DNA of 7,062 bases from an uncultured Bacteroidia bacterium (GTDB lineage: Bacteria > Bacteroidota > Bacteroidia > Bacteroidales > UBA932): the NCBI GenBank assembly GCA_902767465.1, contig CACXHM010000197.1:1-7062 (forward strand). The letters run 5' to 3'. The position numbers and the translations under genes were made by a program. Below are positions 1 through 5,401 of the stretch, piece after piece. Each line of letters opens with the position of its first letter. Positions within the stretch are counted from its first letter, which is position 1. Under the pieces are notes generated by a model, which saw only the letters and a program-made list of their open reading frames with translations, had not been told where the DNA came from and searched no databases.

Positions 1-75
1 AGTGGCTGAAGAGGCGCGTCTGGAAAGCGCGTGGCCGCCCAAAGCGGCTCCAGGGTTCGAATCCCTGTCTTTCCG
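1..75 (+). tRNA. tRNA-Ser (anticodon GGA), 5' end cut off by the window
   Basis: This is the 3' part of a class II tRNA; roughly the first 11-12 bases (5' acceptor strand and start of the D arm) lie before the window. The anticodon stem is CGCGT (15-19) with GCGCG (27-31), closing with a T-G wobble. The loop CTGGAAA (20-26) puts anticodon GGA at 22-24, which reads UCC/UCU serine codons. A long variable arm follows, with stem GCCGC (34-38)/GCGGC (44-48), typical of tRNA-Ser. The T arm is CAGGG/CCCTG (51-55/63-67) around TTCGAAT. The 3' acceptor strand TCTTTCC (68-74) is followed by discriminator G75, the serine base. The next bases are CAC, so the terminal CCA is not encoded and must be added by a CCA-adding enzyme such as the one at 1608-3038. 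Identity and class are seen directly; only the missing 5' end is unverified. Confidence 0.95.
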
Positions 76-96
76 CACTATGCAATAGAACTCAGG

Positions 97-116
97 CGCC
101 GCACTTGTGTGCGGCG
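97..116 (+). terminator. GC-rich hairpin just after tRNA-Ser, possible tRNA terminator
   Basis: CGCCGCAC (97-104) pairs perfectly with GTGCGGCG (109-116) around loop TTGT. It begins 21 bases after the tRNA ends and is followed by the T-containing but not T-rich TTAATGTT. It is a strong hairpin in the right place for ending the tRNA transcript, but the tail is poor, so the terminator role is tentative. It is also the first inner branch of the 82-208 palindrome. Confidence 0.35.
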
Positions 117-178
117 TTAATGTTAAAAGTCTGACCGTCAAGAGCTTGCTCTTGTAATGGTCAGACTTTTAACATTAA
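117..178. other. 20-bp perfect hairpin with CTTG-capped tip
   Basis: Bases 117-136 are the exact reverse complement of 159-178 (20 of 20). The 22-base centre continues the helix: G137 and T138 can pair with T158 and A157, TA (155-156) bulges, then CAAGAG (139-144) pairs with CTCTTG (149-154) around CTTG (145-148). A CUUG loop closed by G-C is a known stable RNA tetraloop. The stem is mixed in composition, not GC-clamped, and no T tract follows on either strand, so it is not a standard intrinsic terminator. The perfect stem argues for recent origin or for selection on structure. Confidence 0.8.
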
Positions 179-208
179 GCACCCTTGTTGCACCTGTAGT
201 TCTATTGC

Positions 209-281
209 TTCCGGATCCCCAGAGATAGCGCAAGCGGCACCCGCCGCGCAGCGGAATCCCCCCAGCGACCAAATCCCGGAA
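209..281. other. GC-rich spacer closed by a short imperfect stem, no gene seen
   Basis: TTCCGGAT (209-216) is matched by ATCCCGGAA (273-281), an inverted pair broken by one extra C. The interior is rich in GC and contains short competing stems around 235-254 (GCGG and CCGC blocks). I find no credible reading frame here. The short arms could arise by chance. Confidence 0.3.
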
Positions 282-296
282 AGACAGGGACTCAAA
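277..296 (-). repeat. inverted copy of the tRNA-Ser 3' end (acceptor strand and T arm)
   Basis: Compared with the reverse complement of tRNA bases 56-75, this stretch matches at 18 of 20 positions; the first 14 bases, CGGAAAGACAGGGA, are exact. The two mismatches lie in the part equivalent to the T loop. Beyond 296 similarity to the tRNA is lost, so it is a fragment, not a second tRNA. It reads on the minus strand, opposite to the tRNA, whereas tyrosine integrases leave direct repeats of a tRNA end. In a + strand read-through transcript it could pair with the 3' half of the tRNA. Origin is unknown. Confidence 0.7.
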
Positions 297-308
297 GCAT
301 CCACACAC

Positions 309-349
309 AAAAAGGATGACCTCAAGTCATTACGACTTATAGGTCATCC
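309..349 (-). terminator. rho-independent terminator of the leftward hpf operon
   Basis: Read on the minus strand, GGATGACCT pairs with AGGTCATCC (plus-strand positions 341-349 and 314-322). An inner helix AAGTC/GACTT (324-328/334-338) continues the stem, and it is followed directly by five T (A309-A313 on the + strand). The stem starts 25 bases past the hpf stop codon. This is a classic intrinsic terminator and marks the end of the leftward operon. Confidence 0.85.
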
Positions 350-374
350 CACTGTCAACACTTTAAAGAATGAA

Positions 375-671
375 TCAGAGATCGTAAGTCTTTTCCTTTT
401 TCCGGGTCAGTTTCTCCTTCATGGCATCCACACAATCAGTAATTGCCTGCTCGAACGAAGAGGAATTCCTCTCGATGATCAGGTCATCGCCTTTAACGTG
501 CATCTGGATCTTGGCCTGCTTGTTGTCAGGTTCCGACAACAAGGAAAGGGTTACCTCCGCAACATCGGCCGCACCCTGGAAGAACTTATCCAGTTTAGCG
601 ACCTTTTTCTCGACGTAATCAACCAGCTTCTGGTCGGCATCGAACTTAAGAGTCTTGATCTTGATCTCCAT
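375..671 (-). CDS. hpf: ribosome hibernation-promoting factor, short form (HPF/RaiA family)
   Basis: The 98-residue protein matches the short HPF/YfiA fold, beta-alpha-beta-beta-beta-alpha. Residues 1-8 form a first strand (MEIKIKTL), 12-32 a lysine-rich helix (VEKKVAKLDKFF), about 38-67 the middle strands, and 71-95 the second helix (SSFEQAITDCVDAMKEKL) ending in a basic KKEK tail. Proteins of this family bind the 30S decoding region and silence idle ribosomes in slow growth. The 98-residue length lacks the C-terminal dimerisation domain of long HPF, so by family knowledge it would need a partner for 100S dimers, or act like short HPF/YfiA. It is the last gene of the operon and starts inside the end of xerC (26-base overlap). 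A GGAGG sits 5 bases before the ATG, which supports this start. The neighbouring tuf gene and tRNA cluster I recall beyond hpf in Bacteroides are absent. Confidence 0.92.
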   Translation of the reverse strand: MEIKIKTLKFDADQKLVDYVEKKVAKLDKFFQGAADVAEVTLSLLSEPDNKQAKIQMHVKGDDLIIERNSSSFEQAITDCVDAMKEKLTRKKEKTYDL

Positions 672-1617
672 TTTTGCCTCCGTTTTTATATGCCCTTGGA
701 TGGGCGTTGTTGTAAACGTTTTTCAACCTTTCAATTGTATTGTGGGTGTAAACCTGTGTTGCTGCGAGTGAAGAATGCCCAAGCATTTCCTTGATGGAAT
801 TGAGATCCGTGCCATTATCCAGAAGTTCACTTGCAATGGTGTGCCGCAGCACGTGCGGCGATTTGCGTCCGGTAAAGCCTTCGTTATCTCCAAGTTCTTT
901 CTTCACTGCCCTGTCCACAAAGACAGGATACAGTCTCGCACCCTTTGGAGTACGCAGCAAAGGAACATCATTCGATGCCGCGTCTCCCAATACATGATCG
1001 GCTGCACTCAAATATAATAATATTTCGTCATATAATGAAGCGGTCAGCGGAATTTCGCGCATCTTGTCACCTTTTCCATGCACAATCAGCACCCTGCGTC
1101 CCCTGTCCACTGAAGCAAGGTTCAGGGAGATCAACTCGCTGCGACGTATCCCGGTACCATAAAGCAGGGAAACAATCAGACGCCGAAGCCTTCTTTCGTA
1201 AAGCTCAACGGCGACCTTGTCGCCCGGAGGCAGTGACAGCAAAAACTCCAGACCTTCTTCATCGGCACTATATCCTGTCGCATCAAAGTAAGAGCGCATC
1301 GCTTCTTCCCGGTAAAAAACAGGAAGTCTCTTTTCGACTTTTGGCCTGCGGACCAGACGCACGGGATTCGATTTCAGCTCTCCCCTTTTCATAAGGAATC
1401 GGCAATAGCTGCTGAGCACGCTCATGTGAAGTCCTGCAGTGCGCGCCCCAAGTTTTTGATCATCAAGTAAATGCACCTCGTAATTACGAATATCGGCAAT
1501 GGTAAGTCCAGATGTGAAATGCTCATAATTTTCGAGGATTGAACGATACAGATCCAGCGTCCGCGGAGAGAATCTGCGCACACCCAACAGATAATCTATG
1601 AAATCGTCTATTTGCAC
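646..1617 (-). CDS. xerC: XerC-like site-specific tyrosine recombinase
   Basis: The 323-residue protein is a tyrosine recombinase of the XerC/XerD type, which resolves chromosome dimers at dif. The N-terminal SAM-like core-binding domain spans about 1-90 (start IDDFIDYLLGVRRFSPRTLDLY) and the catalytic domain about 100-305. All catalytic residues can be placed: Arg158 in GTGIRRSEL, Lys in GKGDK (182-185), His255 and Arg258 in HVLRH, His281 in LGHSS and nucleophile Tyr290 in YTHN. An extra stretch of roughly 15 residues, compared with Bacteroides XerC as I recall it, lies around 115-140. The start is GTG at 1617: it gives the usual N-terminus and overlaps the cca stop by 10 bases, with no nearby ATG. 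The C-terminus has an unusual polar tail (KNGGKNGDQDQDS) made by reading 26 bases into hpf. It is a housekeeping gene in an operon, not a mobile-element integrase. Confidence 0.93.
   Translation of the reverse strand: MQIDDFIDYLLGVRRFSPRTLDLYRSILENYEHFTSGLTIADIRNYEVHLLDDQKLGARTAGLHMSVLSSYCRFLMKRGELKSNPVRLVRRPKVEKRLPVFYREEAMRSYFDATGYSADEEGLEFLLSLPPGDKVAVELYERRLRRLIVSLLYGTGIRRSELISLNLASVDRGRRVLIVHGKGDKMREIPLTASLYDEILLYLSAADHVLGDAASNDVPLLRTPKGARLYPVFVDRAVKKELGDNEGFTGRKSPHVLRHTIASELLDNGTDLNSIKEMLGHSSLAATQVYTHNTIERLKNVYNNAHPRAYKNGGKNGDQDQDS
677..681 (-). promoter_or_regulatory. strong Shine-Dalgarno site for hpf
   Basis: The minus strand reads GGAGG, then five bases (CAAAA), then the hpf ATG. The site lies within the last codons of xerC (Asn-Gly-Gly-Lys). 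Most Bacteroidota genes are initiated without a Shine-Dalgarno sequence, and none as strong and well spaced precedes holA, cca or the ABC ATPase here, so it stands out. Confidence 0.6.
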
Positions 1618-3038
1618 GGAGTAAGTCCCATTTCGGCAGCTTTTTCCCTCATCAGGGCGTCGGCCTCCTCAAAATTATTGCCTATCCTGCCATCCAGAAT
1701 GGCTTCTTTCACATATTCCTTCAGCTGACCTATCGTATTGCACGGACCTATCCCGAAAAGGTCCATGACATAATCCCCGTTGATGGGATTCTTGAAGTTC
1801 CGGATGGCATCTTTCTCCTCAACCTCGACAAGTTTGCGCTTGACAAGTTCAAAATTGGCCCTTATCCTGGCCACTTTAACAGGATTACGCGAAGTGATAT
1901 CGGCTCCGGCAAGGGTCATGAGGTCGTCGATGTCATCTCCAGCATCAAACAGGAGGCGACGAACAGCCGAATCAGTCACCACGTCATCCACCAGCGCAAT
2001 CGGACGCATATGCAGCCAGACAAGTTTCTTGACATAATTCAGTTTGTCGTCGAGAGGAAGTTTCAGGGACGCAAAGATTTTTGGAACCATTTTGGATCCA
2101 ACGAGATCATGTCCATGAAAAGTCCAGCCCTGTCCTGGCTCATAGCGTTTGACCTGGGCCTTTCCCACATCGTGAAGAAGCGCAGCCCAGCGAAGCCAGA
2201 GATTGTCAGACACGGCCGCAACATTGTCAAGCACGGCAAGGGTGTGAGCAAAGATATCCTTGTGGCCGCGGCCGTCAATGGTCTCCACTCCTTTCAAAGC
2301 GCAGAGTTGCGGAAGGATATAGGGCAGAAGCCCGGCTTCGTCCATAAGATAGAACGCCATGGAGGGCCGCGCGCAGAGCAGCATCTTGTTCAGTTCCTCG
2401 GCAACCCTCTCACGCGATAGTATTTCCAGTCTTCCGGCCATGCGCCGCATCGATTCCATAGATTCCGGCACGATGGTAAAAGTGTGATCGGCGGTGCTGA
2501 GTTTCGAAGCGAAACGGACGGCGCGAAGCATCCGGAGGGGATCGTCCGAATAGGTAGTATCCGGATCAAGAGGGGTACGGATGATGCCGGCTGCGAGGTC
2601 GCGGATTCCACCGAAAGGATCCACAAGTTCTCCGAAACTGTCTTCCTGAAGCGAGAATGCCATGGCGTTTATTGTGAAGTCCCGGCGCAACTGGTCATCC
2701 TGCAAAGTGCCGTCTTCAACTATTGGTTTGCGGGATTCCCGCCTATAAGATTCCTTCCTGGCACCTACGAACTCTATTTCATCACCTTCGAAATGGAGCA
2801 TTGCAGTGCCAAAGTTCTTAAAATAAGACACATACGAGCCGGTCTTCTCCCCCACCGCCCTGGCGAATTCAATGCCGCTGCCCTCCACCACTATATCTAT
2901 ATCGTTGCACACCCGGCCGAGGAAACAGTCCCTCACGTATCCGCCGATGGCAAAAGCCCTGACACCGCGTTCGCGAGCCACCTCACTCACGATGCGGAAT
3001 ATCTCTTTCTTAACGTATTGTGTTGTCAGTGTAGACAT
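1608..3038 (-). CDS. cca: CCA tRNA nucleotidyltransferase with HD domain
   Basis: The 476-residue enzyme adds or repairs the 3'-CCA of tRNAs from CTP and ATP in the cytoplasm. The class II nucleotidyltransferase motifs appear in order: GGYVRD (32-37), metal-binding DID (46-48), RRDFTINAMA (118-127), DDPLRMLRAVRFA (165-177) and ERVAEEL (210-216). A head/neck region follows, then an HD phosphohydrolase domain with His265 and LLHDVGK (His289-Asp290), plus further histidines at 308 and 310. The C-terminal part (INGDYVMDLFGIGPCNTIG, 419-437) resembles the Bacteroides enzyme. Class II enzymes with similar motifs can be poly(A) polymerases; the need for CCA addition at the local tRNA-Ser, which lacks encoded CCA, fits the CCA role. 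The ATG shares one base with the stop of the upstream gene (TAATG), a coupled start. No frameshift or missing key residue is seen. Confidence 0.95.
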   Translation of the reverse strand: MSTLTTQYVKKEIFRIVSEVARERGVRAFAIGGYVRDCFLGRVCNDIDIVVEGSGIEFARAVGEKTGSYVSYFKNFGTAMLHFEGDEIEFVGARKESYRRESRKPIVEDGTLQDDQLRRDFTINAMAFSLQEDSFGELVDPFGGIRDLAAGIIRTPLDPDTTYSDDPLRMLRAVRFASKLSTADHTFTIVPESMESMRRMAGRLEILSRERVAEELNKMLLCARPSMAFYLMDEAGLLPYILPQLCALKGVETIDGRGHKDIFAHTLAVLDNVAAVSDNLWLRWAALLHDVGKAQVKRYEPGQGWTFHGHDLVGSKMVPKIFASLKLPLDDKLNYVKKLVWLHMRPIALVDDVVTDSAVRRLLFDAGDDIDDLMTLAGADITSRNPVKVARIRANFELVKRKLVEVEEKDAIRNFKNPINGDYVMDLFGIGPCNTIGQLKEYVKEAILDGRIGNNFEEADALMREKAAEMGLTPCK

Positions 3039-3442
3039 TATGCTTTTTTCATTTCGTCATATAAAGGCAGGTGATCCATGGCCGAAAAACCATCGGAGCC
3101 ACGCTTGAAAACACTGGTCTTCCCGCCATTTGTAAGGATGATGAATTTAACCCCGAGCACGGCATTATAACGGAGTGCCTGGCGGGCGACGTCAGCATCC
3201 ACATCAACTCCCGGTCTCTTACATTCCACCACTGCAAGCGGAATCGCTCCCTGCCCCCATACCACTATATCTGCTCGCCAGCTCTTAACCCCATATTTCA
3301 TCGGCACTTCGCTCATCATCATGTGGTGCGGCACGCCGAGGGTGCCTGACAGGATGCCAATGAACCACTGCCTCACCTGTTCTTCAGGCGTGGCAGCCAC
3401 ATTTTTGCGGCGCAACGGATCATAGACAACTCCTTCAGGCAT
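3038..3442 (-). CDS. small HsdR N-terminal-like protein, predicted PD-(D/E)XK nuclease fold
   Basis: This 134-residue protein resembles the N-terminal nuclease domain of type I restriction subunit HsdR (HSDR_N family) but stands alone, with no helicase, HsdM or HsdS nearby. It opens with VYDPLRRKNVAATPEEQVRQ, shared as I recall with a standalone Bacteroides protein also next to holA. The fold's active-site pattern is intact: Glu45 in MMSEVP, Asp58 in RADIVVW, Glu73-Cys-Lys75 in VVECKRP, then a Q-x3-Y motif (Gln88, Tyr92) typical of RecB-like and HsdR nucleases. Together these predict metal-dependent DNA cleavage or at least DNA binding. It starts inside the end of holA (8-base overlap) and ends one base into cca. 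The position suggests a housekeeping DNA-processing role, not restriction; that is inference. The function is unknown. Confidence 0.85.
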   Translation of the reverse strand: MPEGVVYDPLRRKNVAATPEEQVRQWFIGILSGTLGVPHHMMMSEVPMKYGVKSWRADIVVWGQGAIPLAVVECKRPGVDVDADVARQALRYNAVLGVKFIILTNGGKTSVFKRGSDGFSAMDHLPLYDEMKKA

Positions 3443-4475
3443 TCAGTATCTTGGAAATCAATTCTATAAGCAACTTGCCCGGATCTGTTGCTCCTCCGTC
3501 TCCACCCTTGCCGAGATAATCAAATTCACATAGCAGCGACATCACTGTCATCACGGAGGCAAGGGGATAATTACGAACCGCGGCATCGTATTCCTTCATG
3601 AAGAAAGGATTCACTCCCAGGATGGAAGCCCTTTGCTGCTGGTCCATACGGGGATTCTTCAGAAGGGCTGCTTCATACTTGAGGATACGGTAGAAATGCG
3701 TATAGATGGCACTGACAGCCATTGGCATGGCGAACCGCGCGGAATCGCCGATGTGTCCGGCTATCGAAAGAGCCTTGCCGGAATTCCGGTACGACAGTTC
3801 CCTGGTGAGCTCGAACACACTGAACTGACGCGAAATGCCCACGTTCTTTTCGATATCTTCAACCTTGATCACGGTTGTGCCTTCCGGAAGGCTCCTCACC
3901 AGTTTGTCGGTTTCGGCCACTATCACCCCGAGATCCGTTCCGGCGGATTCTCCCAGCAATGCCGCGGCCTGTGGGTCAATCTGCAACCCCCTGCCCTTGT
4001 AATACGAGATTATCCAGTTGGATATTTCGTAGTCGCGGATTGTGGGAGAATCGACAACGACTCCTTTCTTCTCAACGGCTTTGTATAGTGCCCGACGCTT
4101 GTCGGCCCTGGCCTTGTGCATAAGAAGCACCAGCACCGTAGAATCGAGAGGGTCGGCGCAGTAAACCGCAAGGTCCTCGAGGCTCTTCATCTGCTGGGCC
4201 TCACGCACAACCACAAGCTGTCGCTCCGCCATGACAGGAAAACGCCGTGCGGCCGTAATTATCTGTGACGCCGTAACATCGGAGCCGTAACAGATGGTTT
4301 CGTTGAAATCCTTTTCGAAGTCCTGAAGACAATTGTCGATAATAGCATTACAGACAAGTTCCGGATAGTAAGGTTCGTCTCCCATCAGCAAATATACAGG
4401 CGCGAAACGTCCTTCCGAGACGTCCCGGACAATGTCTGTGCAAAGCTGGCCTATACCTGATCCTCCTTTTGCCAT
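3435..4475 (-). CDS. holA: DNA polymerase III delta subunit
   Basis: The 346-residue protein fits the delta subunit of the sliding-clamp loader, which opens the beta clamp during replication; E. coli HolA is 343 residues. The N-terminal APVYLLMGDEPYYPE (25-39) is the conserved opening of the AAA+-like domain I. It has no Walker A lysine loop, as expected for a delta subunit that does not hydrolyse ATP. Further family-like stretches are FPVMAERQLVVVREAQQM, the ISRQFSVFELTRELSYRN region that opens the C-terminal collar domain, and the C-terminal DPGKLLIELISKIL. The start at 4475 gives the usual N-terminus (MAKGG...) and is preceded by TAAGGTT, at best a weak Shine-Dalgarno. It is the first gene of the five-gene leftward operon. 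Confidence 0.93.
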   Translation of the reverse strand: MAKGGSGIGQLCTDIVRDVSEGRFAPVYLLMGDEPYYPELVCNAIIDNCLQDFEKDFNETICYGSDVTASQIITAARRFPVMAERQLVVVREAQQMKSLEDLAVYCADPLDSTVLVLLMHKARADKRRALYKAVEKKGVVVDSPTIRDYEISNWIISYYKGRGLQIDPQAAALLGESAGTDLGVIVAETDKLVRSLPEGTTVIKVEDIEKNVGISRQFSVFELTRELSYRNSGKALSIAGHIGDSARFAMPMAVSAIYTHFYRILKYEAALLKNPRMDQQQRASILGVNPFFMKEYDAAVRNYPLASVMTVMSLLCEFDYLGKGGDGGATDPGKLLIELISKILNA

Positions 4476-4492
4476 AACCTTACAAAATTACA

Positions 4493-4523
4493 AAAAAATA
4501 TATGTATATTCGCAGTTCACAAA
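4493..4523 (-). promoter_or_regulatory. candidate Bacteroides-type promoter for the holA operon
   Basis: On the minus strand TTTG (4523-4520) is followed after 19 bases by TATTTTTT (4500-4493), matching the Bacteroides consensus TTTG ... TAnnTTTG except for one base. It would place transcription start about 10-15 bases before holA. A perfect TAATTTTG (4490-4483) lies closer in, but has no suitably spaced TTTG and would leave almost no leader. The gap is very AT-rich, so chance matches are likely. Confidence 0.4.
4505..4512 (+). promoter_or_regulatory. candidate -7 element for the ABC transporter operon
   Basis: TATATTCG matches TAnnTTTG at all but one position and lies 22 bases before the ATG at 4535. 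No clear TTTG is found at the -33 position; TTAC (4480-4483) sits at about the right distance but is weak. It overlaps the candidate promoter of the opposite operon, so the two could interfere. Confidence 0.4.
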
Positions 4524-4534
4524 ACAAAAAGAAC

Positions 4535-5401
4535 ATGGCAATTATCGAATGTAGAGAAGTCTGCAAGAGTTTCGGGGAGAAGAAAGCTCTGGACCATGTG
4601 AGCATCAGTATCCCGGAAGGCGGTATTTTCGGACTGCTTGGGCCGAACGGTGCCGGCAAGACCACCTTGATCCGAATCATCAACAGGATCACGATTCCCA
4701 ACGGGGGCGAAGTCCTTTTCAAAGGAGCCCCTATTACACAGACCGACGTGGAAAAGATAGGCTACATGCCCGAAGAACGCGGACTCTATCGCAAGATGAA
4801 GGTCGGCGACCAGGCAATGTACCTTGCCCAGCTCAAAGGAATGAGCGCTTCAGCAGCCCAAAAGGCCCTCAAGGAATGGTTCGTGCGTTTCGGCATTCAG
4901 GACTGGTGGGGAAAGAAGGTTGAAGAACTCTCCAAAGGCATGGCCCAAAAACTTCAGTTCATAACAACTGTCGTGCACAAGCCTTCGCTCATGATACTTG
5001 ACGAGCCGTTCAGCGGATTTGATCCTGTCAATGCAGAAATAATCCGCAAGGAAATCCTCCGCCTTAAGGAAGAGGGTGCAACCATCATCCTATCCACCCA
5101 CAACATGGAAAGCGTGGAGGAGCTCTGCGACAACATAGCCCTCATCAACAAAAGCCGTCTTGTAATCACCGGTGGCGTGGACGAGATTCGCCGCAAATAT
5201 GGCAACAATAACGTAGAAATCGAGTATACCGATGCTGACGGGCGCCACACCGAAGTCGTATCACGGGACAAGGCCGGCAACGAAACGCTTCAGGGCTTCA
5301 TCGACAAGGGCGTCACAATCAATTCCTACAAGGAACTGATGCCCCGCATGAACGATATATTCATCAAACTCGTTACCGGAGAGGAGGCCGGAAAGGAATG
5401 A
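4535..5401 (+). CDS. ABC transporter ATP-binding protein, NatA/YhaQ-like
   Basis: The 288-residue ATPase is the motor of an export-type ABC transporter whose membrane partner is the next gene. Motifs: Walker A GPNGAGKT (36-43), signature LSKGMAQK (132-139, a variant of LSGGQ), Walker B LMILDEP (152-158) with Glu157, D-loop SGFDPV (160-165) and switch His189 (STHN). The usual Q-loop site reads MPEERGLY (78-85), a form I recall from NatA/YhaQ relatives. The last 60-70 residues form a C-terminal extension common in this group. I chose the ATG at 4535 because MAIIECREVCKSFG is the normal N-terminus; an in-frame ATG at 4502 would add eleven unrelated residues and run through the promoter region. 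The stop overlaps the next start as ATGA. The substrate is not predictable; Na+ export by NatAB is one precedent. Confidence 0.92.
   Translation: MAIIECREVCKSFGEKKALDHVSISIPEGGIFGLLGPNGAGKTTLIRIINRITIPNGGEVLFKGAPITQTDVEKIGYMPEERGLYRKMKVGDQAMYLAQLKGMSASAAQKALKEWFVRFGIQDWWGKKVEELSKGMAQKLQFITTVVHKPSLMILDEPFSGFDPVNAEIIRKEILRLKEEGATIILSTHNMESVEELCDNIALINKSRLVITGGVDEIRRKYGNNNVEIEYTDADGRHTEVVSRDKAGNETLQGFIDKGVTINSYKELMPRMNDIFIKLVTGEEAGKE

Larger units (their letters stand above)
82..208. repeat. composite palindromic element with 11-bp perfect end repeats and two internal hairpins
   Basis: The outer arms GCAATAGAACT (82-92) and AGTTCTATTGC (198-208) are exact inverted repeats. Pairing continues inward through CAGG (93-96)/CCTG (193-196) across a single bulged T at 197. 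Inside lie an 8-bp GC-rich hairpin (97-116) and a 20-bp perfect hairpin with a further 6-bp tip (117-178). Nearly two thirds of the 127 bases can pair, giving a branched fold as RNA or a cruciform as DNA. No open reading frame of note is present. It could be a MITE- or REP-like non-autonomous repeat, a structured RNA downstream of the tRNA, or a bidirectional termination/processing region between converging transcripts. The sequence alone does not decide between these, and I do not recognise it as a named family. Confidence 0.75.

Noticed and set aside
82..208. CRISPR array or direct-repeat array
   Set aside because: The repeats are inverted and nested, each pair occurs once, and there is no regular spacing or nearby cas gene.
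56..296. Integrated island bounded by tRNA-Ser att repeats
   Set aside because: The tRNA-end copy is inverted, not direct. The interval is only about 200 bases, and the only recombinase nearby is the operon-borne XerC.
945..1394. 149-residue open frame on the + strand opposite xerC
   Set aside because: It is fully antisense to xerC catalytic codons and has no family-like motifs; many cysteines and histidines appear as codon-shadow artefacts.
2484..3074. 196-residue open frame on the + strand opposite cca
   Set aside because: It is antisense to the well-supported cca gene, with no recognisable domain, and its composition follows the opposite-strand codons. It is a shadow frame.
3038..3442. 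Remnant of a full type I restriction HsdR gene
   Set aside because: The frame has a clean start and stop, both overlapping neighbours in operon fashion, an intact motif set and no helicase fragments, so it looks like a complete short gene.
3633..4088. 151-residue open frame on the + strand opposite holA
   Set aside because: It lies within holA codons on the other strand and has no motif support.
4502..4534. Upstream ATG at 4502 as the start of the ABC ATPase
   Set aside because: The added residues (MYIRSSQNKKN) do not resemble family N-termini and the stretch overlaps the likely promoter; the ATG at 4535 gives the standard start.
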